A DNA stretch of 64,000 bases from Amycolatopsis sp. NBRC 101858 (GTDB lineage: Bacteria; Actinomycetota; Actinomycetes; Mycobacteriales; Pseudonocardiaceae): positions 2,558,681 to 2,622,680 of the forward strand of contig NZ_BSTD01000001.1 in the NCBI RefSeq assembly GCF_030269325.1, written 5' to 3'. Shown here piece by piece: positions 62,231-64,000 of the stretch. Numbering within the stretch: the first letter of the stretch is position 1; the number at the start of each line of letters is the position of its first letter. The translations under genes were made by a program, and so were the position numbers. The notes under the pieces were generated by a model. That model made no database searches. It saw only the letters and a program-made list of their open reading frames with translations, and was not told the origin of the DNA.

Positions 62231-62237
62231 GGGCGTC

Positions 62238-62243
62238 ACTCTA
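62238..62243 (-). promoter_or_regulatory. -10 hexamer of a probable leaderless promoter (TetR gene)
   Basis: On the minus strand TAGAGT is followed by seven bases and ATG 62230. Confidence 0.5.
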
Positions 62244-62244
62244 C

Positions 62245-62292
62245 TGGGTCGGACCCAAGATTGTGCTTGACCCAGTGAGTGGGTCGGACCTA
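62245..62292. promoter_or_regulatory. Tandem TetR operators
   Basis: TGGGTC-g-GACCCA (62245-62257) is a perfect palindrome. TGGGTCGGACCTA (62280-62292) is a one-base variant, and TGACCCA lies between them. A further half-site TTCGACCTAA follows near 62301. Together they cover both divergent promoters. Confidence 0.75.
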
Positions 62293-62321
62293 ATCTGAGG
62301 TTCGACCTAATCTCCTGGGGG

Positions 62322-63677
62322 GTGGATGTGACGACGGCAGTGGCCCGGCCCGACGCGGCGTTGTGGAAGCTCGGCGGCGTCCTGATCATGGGCGCGGTGC
62401 TGTCGATCCTCGACGCGACGATCGTGACCGTCGGGATCGACTCGATCGCCCGTGACCTGGGCAGTCCCGTGACGACGGTGCAGTGGGTGGCGAGCGCGTA
62501 CCTGCTCGCGGCGTCGGCGGCGATCCCGCTGTCGGGCTGGTTGACCGATCGCTTCGGCGGCCGGGCGGTGTGGCTGACGGCGGTGGCGGTCTTCACGGCG
62601 GGCACGCTGCTGTGCGGCTTCGCCTGGTCGGCGCCGGCGTTGATCGCGTTCCGGGTGATCCACGGCCTGGGCGGCGGGCTGATGCAGCCGGTCGGGCAGG
62701 CGGTGTTCGCGCAGGAGGCCGGGCCGGCGCTGGGGCGCATGATCGGGGTGATCACGCTGCCGGCCACGGTGGCGCCGGTACTGGGCCCGCTGCTCGGTGG
62801 TGCCCTGGTGGCGGACTTCGGCTGGCGCTGGATGTTCTTCGGCGTCGTCCCGCTGGGCGTGGCGACGTTCGCCGTCGCGCGCCGGCTGCTCCCGGCCCCC
62901 GAGCCTTCCGGTGCTCGTTCTCCTTTGGACGTCCGCGGGATTCTGCTGCTGTCGCCGGGGCTCGCCGCGTTCGTCTACGGCCTGGCCGAGGGCGTGGTCG
63001 TCGCCTGGGTGGCCGGAGCTGTGCTGCTCCTGGGGTACGGCATCCACGCGTCCCGGGCGCCCTCGCCGGTGCTCGACCTGAAACTGTTCCGGGACAGGGG
63101 ATTCTCGGTGGCTTCGGTCAGCACTTTCCTGCTGGGCGCGTCGCTGTACAGCTCGATGTTGGTGTTGCCGCTGTACTACGAGCAGGTGGAGCACGCGAGC
63201 CCGTGGGAGGCGGGGTTGCTGCTGGCTCCTCAGGCCGTCGGCTCGGCGGCGGTGTTGCTCGCGGGCGGCCGGCTCTTGGCCCGGTTCGGTCCCCGGCGGA
63301 TGATGCTGGCCGGAATCGGCTTGTCCCTGCTGGGCACGGTCGCGTTCACCCAGCTCGGCTCGGCACCCAGCGGAGTCCTGCTGACGGTCTCGCTCCTGAT
63401 CCGGGGAGCCGGCCTGGGTGCGGCGACGGCACCGGGAATGACCACGCTGTACGGCTCCCTCGAGCGGTCCCGCATCCCGCGCGCGACGAGCGCGTTCAAC
63501 GTGATCAACCGCGTCGGCGGCTCGCTCGGCACGGCCCTGCTGGCGGCGATCCTGCACCACGCTCTCACGTCGTCGGCGCCTCCCACAGCGTTCGGCACGA
63601 CGTTCACGTGGGCGCTGGCGCTGTCCGCCTTGACCTTGGTTCCCGCGGCTTTCTTCCCTCGGAGGAGTACTCGATGA
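62322..63677 (+). CDS. MFS drug exporter, DHA2 family
   Basis: 451 aa, about 14 hydrophobic segments. Features: [22 protein letters not shown], then [32 protein letters not shown] (motif A), and motif C-like [19 protein letters not shown]. It is a proton antiporter for drugs or hydrophobic metabolites. The start is GTG 62322 or GTG 62328; the latter is better spaced from GGGGGG. It is controlled by the divergent TetR. Its stop overlaps the mca start (ATGA), an unusual pairing of exporter and mycothiol-conjugate amidase in one operon. Confidence 0.85.
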   Translation: MDVTTAVARPDAALWKLGGVLIMGAVLSILDATIVTVGIDSIARDLGSPVTTVQWVASAYLLAASAAIPLSGWLTDRFGGRAVWLTAVAVFTAGTLLCGFAWSAPALIAFRVIHGLGGGLMQPVGQAVFAQEAGPALGRMIGVITLPATVAPVLGPLLGGALVADFGWRWMFFGVVPLGVATFAVARRLLPAPEPSGARSPLDVRGILLLSPGLAAFVYGLAEGVVVAWVAGAVLLLGYGIHASRAPSPVLDLKLFRDRGFSVASVSTFLLGASLYSSMLVLPLYYEQVEHASPWEAGLLLAPQAVGSAAVLLAGGRLLARFGPRRMMLAGIGLSLLGTVAFTQLGSAPSGVLLTVSLLIRGAGLGAATAPGMTTLYGSLERSRIPRATSAFNVINRVGGSLGTALLAAILHHALTSSAPPTAFGTTFTWALALSALTLVPAAFFPRRSTR

Positions 63678-64000
63678 CCTTCCGCCTCTTGAGCGTCCAC
63701 GCCCACCCGGACGACGAGTCCAGCAAGGGTGCGGCGACCCTGGCCCGGTACGCGGCCGAGGGCGTCGACGTCCTGGTCGCCACCTGCACCGGCGGCGAAC
63801 GCGGCGACATCCTCAACCCGGCCGTGGACACTCCCGAAACCCGCGCCGACCTCCCGGCGATCCGCCGTCGCGAGATGGCCGCGGCAGCCGAGATCCTGGG
63901 CGTCCGGCAGCGATTCCTCGGCCTGGTCGACTCCGGCTTGCCCGGCGAAGGCGAACCGCTACCGGAAGGCTGCTTCGCCGCCCTCCCGCTGTCGGCAGCG
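63674..64000 (+). CDS. mca: Mycothiol S-conjugate amidase, 3' end outside window
   Basis: 109 residues visible, no stop in the window. PIG-L deacetylase fold with the zinc motif [29 protein letters not shown] (HPDD ligands) and [15 protein letters not shown], the latter typical of Mca rather than MshB. Mca cleaves mycothiol adducts of electrophilic drugs into glucosaminyl-inositol and a mercapturic acid that is exported. Coupling to the DHA2 exporter upstream (4-bp overlap, GGAGGA site) fits: the exporter could remove the mercapturates. Confidence 0.9.
   Translation, partial: MTFRLLSVHAHPDDESSKGAATLARYAAEGVDVLVATCTGGERGDILNPAVDTPETRADLPAIRRREMAAAAEILGVRQRFLGLVDSGLPGEGEPLPEGCFAALPLSAA

Overview
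The window is 64 kb of GC-rich (about 70%) chromosomal DNA from a filamentous actinomycete, most likely Amycolatopsis or a close relative in Pseudonocardiales. The reasons are the codon bias, the mycothiol amidase gene, Tat- and lipobox-exported enzymes, many solo regulators, and conserved small proteins typical of that order. Nearly all of it is ordinary host chromosome. I see no prophage, insertion sequence, CRISPR array or large biosynthetic cluster.

Layout. 1-3.2 kb: a divergent PRPP-synthetase homologue (5' end outside the window), a flavin sugar-lactone/alditol oxidase and a PLP D-amino-acid enzyme. 3.3-6.8 kb: a cluster of DnaA-box-like sites, then a TetR / beta-glucosidase / sugar MFS module. 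7.1-10.5 kb: two small unknown proteins, an XRE-TPR regulator and a small-molecule kinase. 10.7-13.7 kb: a copper operon (CopD, CopC, DUF1775, membrane protein) on the minus strand. 13.9-17.5 kb: a complete OpuC-type quaternary-amine ABC importer. 17.5-21.1 kb: DUF6474, a TM0106-type Cas4/RecB-like plus RNase-H-like nuclease, and a PadR-methyltransferase pair. 21.1-25.7 kb: an SDR, UDP-glucose dehydrogenase, VOC and GGT. 25.9-31.6 kb: an ECF sigma/VOC pair, a drug MFS with a divergent MmyB-type regulator, a NarL-type two-component system and a 31-aa membrane protein. 31.7-41.3 kb: a cell-surface glycan block holding an AlgX/AlgJ-like SGNH protein, two methyltransferases and a 1058-aa methyltransferase-coiled coil-GT2-GT4 fusion, bracketed by two paralogous one-pass membrane proteins. 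41.4-46.9 kb: an unknown gene behind a LexA-like box, a Ser/Thr kinase with an extracellular sensor-like domain, a hydrolase, a DUF2716 protein, an Imm7 protein and a Tat phosphoesterase. 47.1-50.3 kb: tRNA-Gly, an ECF sigma factor fused to a zinc-finger/membrane tail, a membrane protein and an Fpg/Nei glycosylase. 50.6-60.2 kb: a LytS-type kinase and its LytTR regulator, separated by an S49 peptidase, a broken Phd-type antitoxin gene and a GH16-CBM6 glucanase, followed by two sodium/monocarboxylate symporters with DUF485-type partners. 60.2-64 kb: rhodanese, DUF4328, a TetR/DHA2-MFS pair and mca (3' end outside the window).

Two themes cut across the window. First, at least nine genes have a TANNNT -10 hexamer ending six or seven bases before the start codon and no Shine-Dalgarno sequence, so they are probably leaderless. 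Second, several regulator genes have clear palindromes at their own promoters (PadR, MmyB-type, TetR). The most unusual loci are the bracketed glycan block, the LexA-box gene at 41.5 kb, the sigma/anti-sigma fusion at 47.4 kb and the interrupted LytS/LytTR symporter locus. All functional statements come from reading the sequence and from family knowledge; no database search was run.
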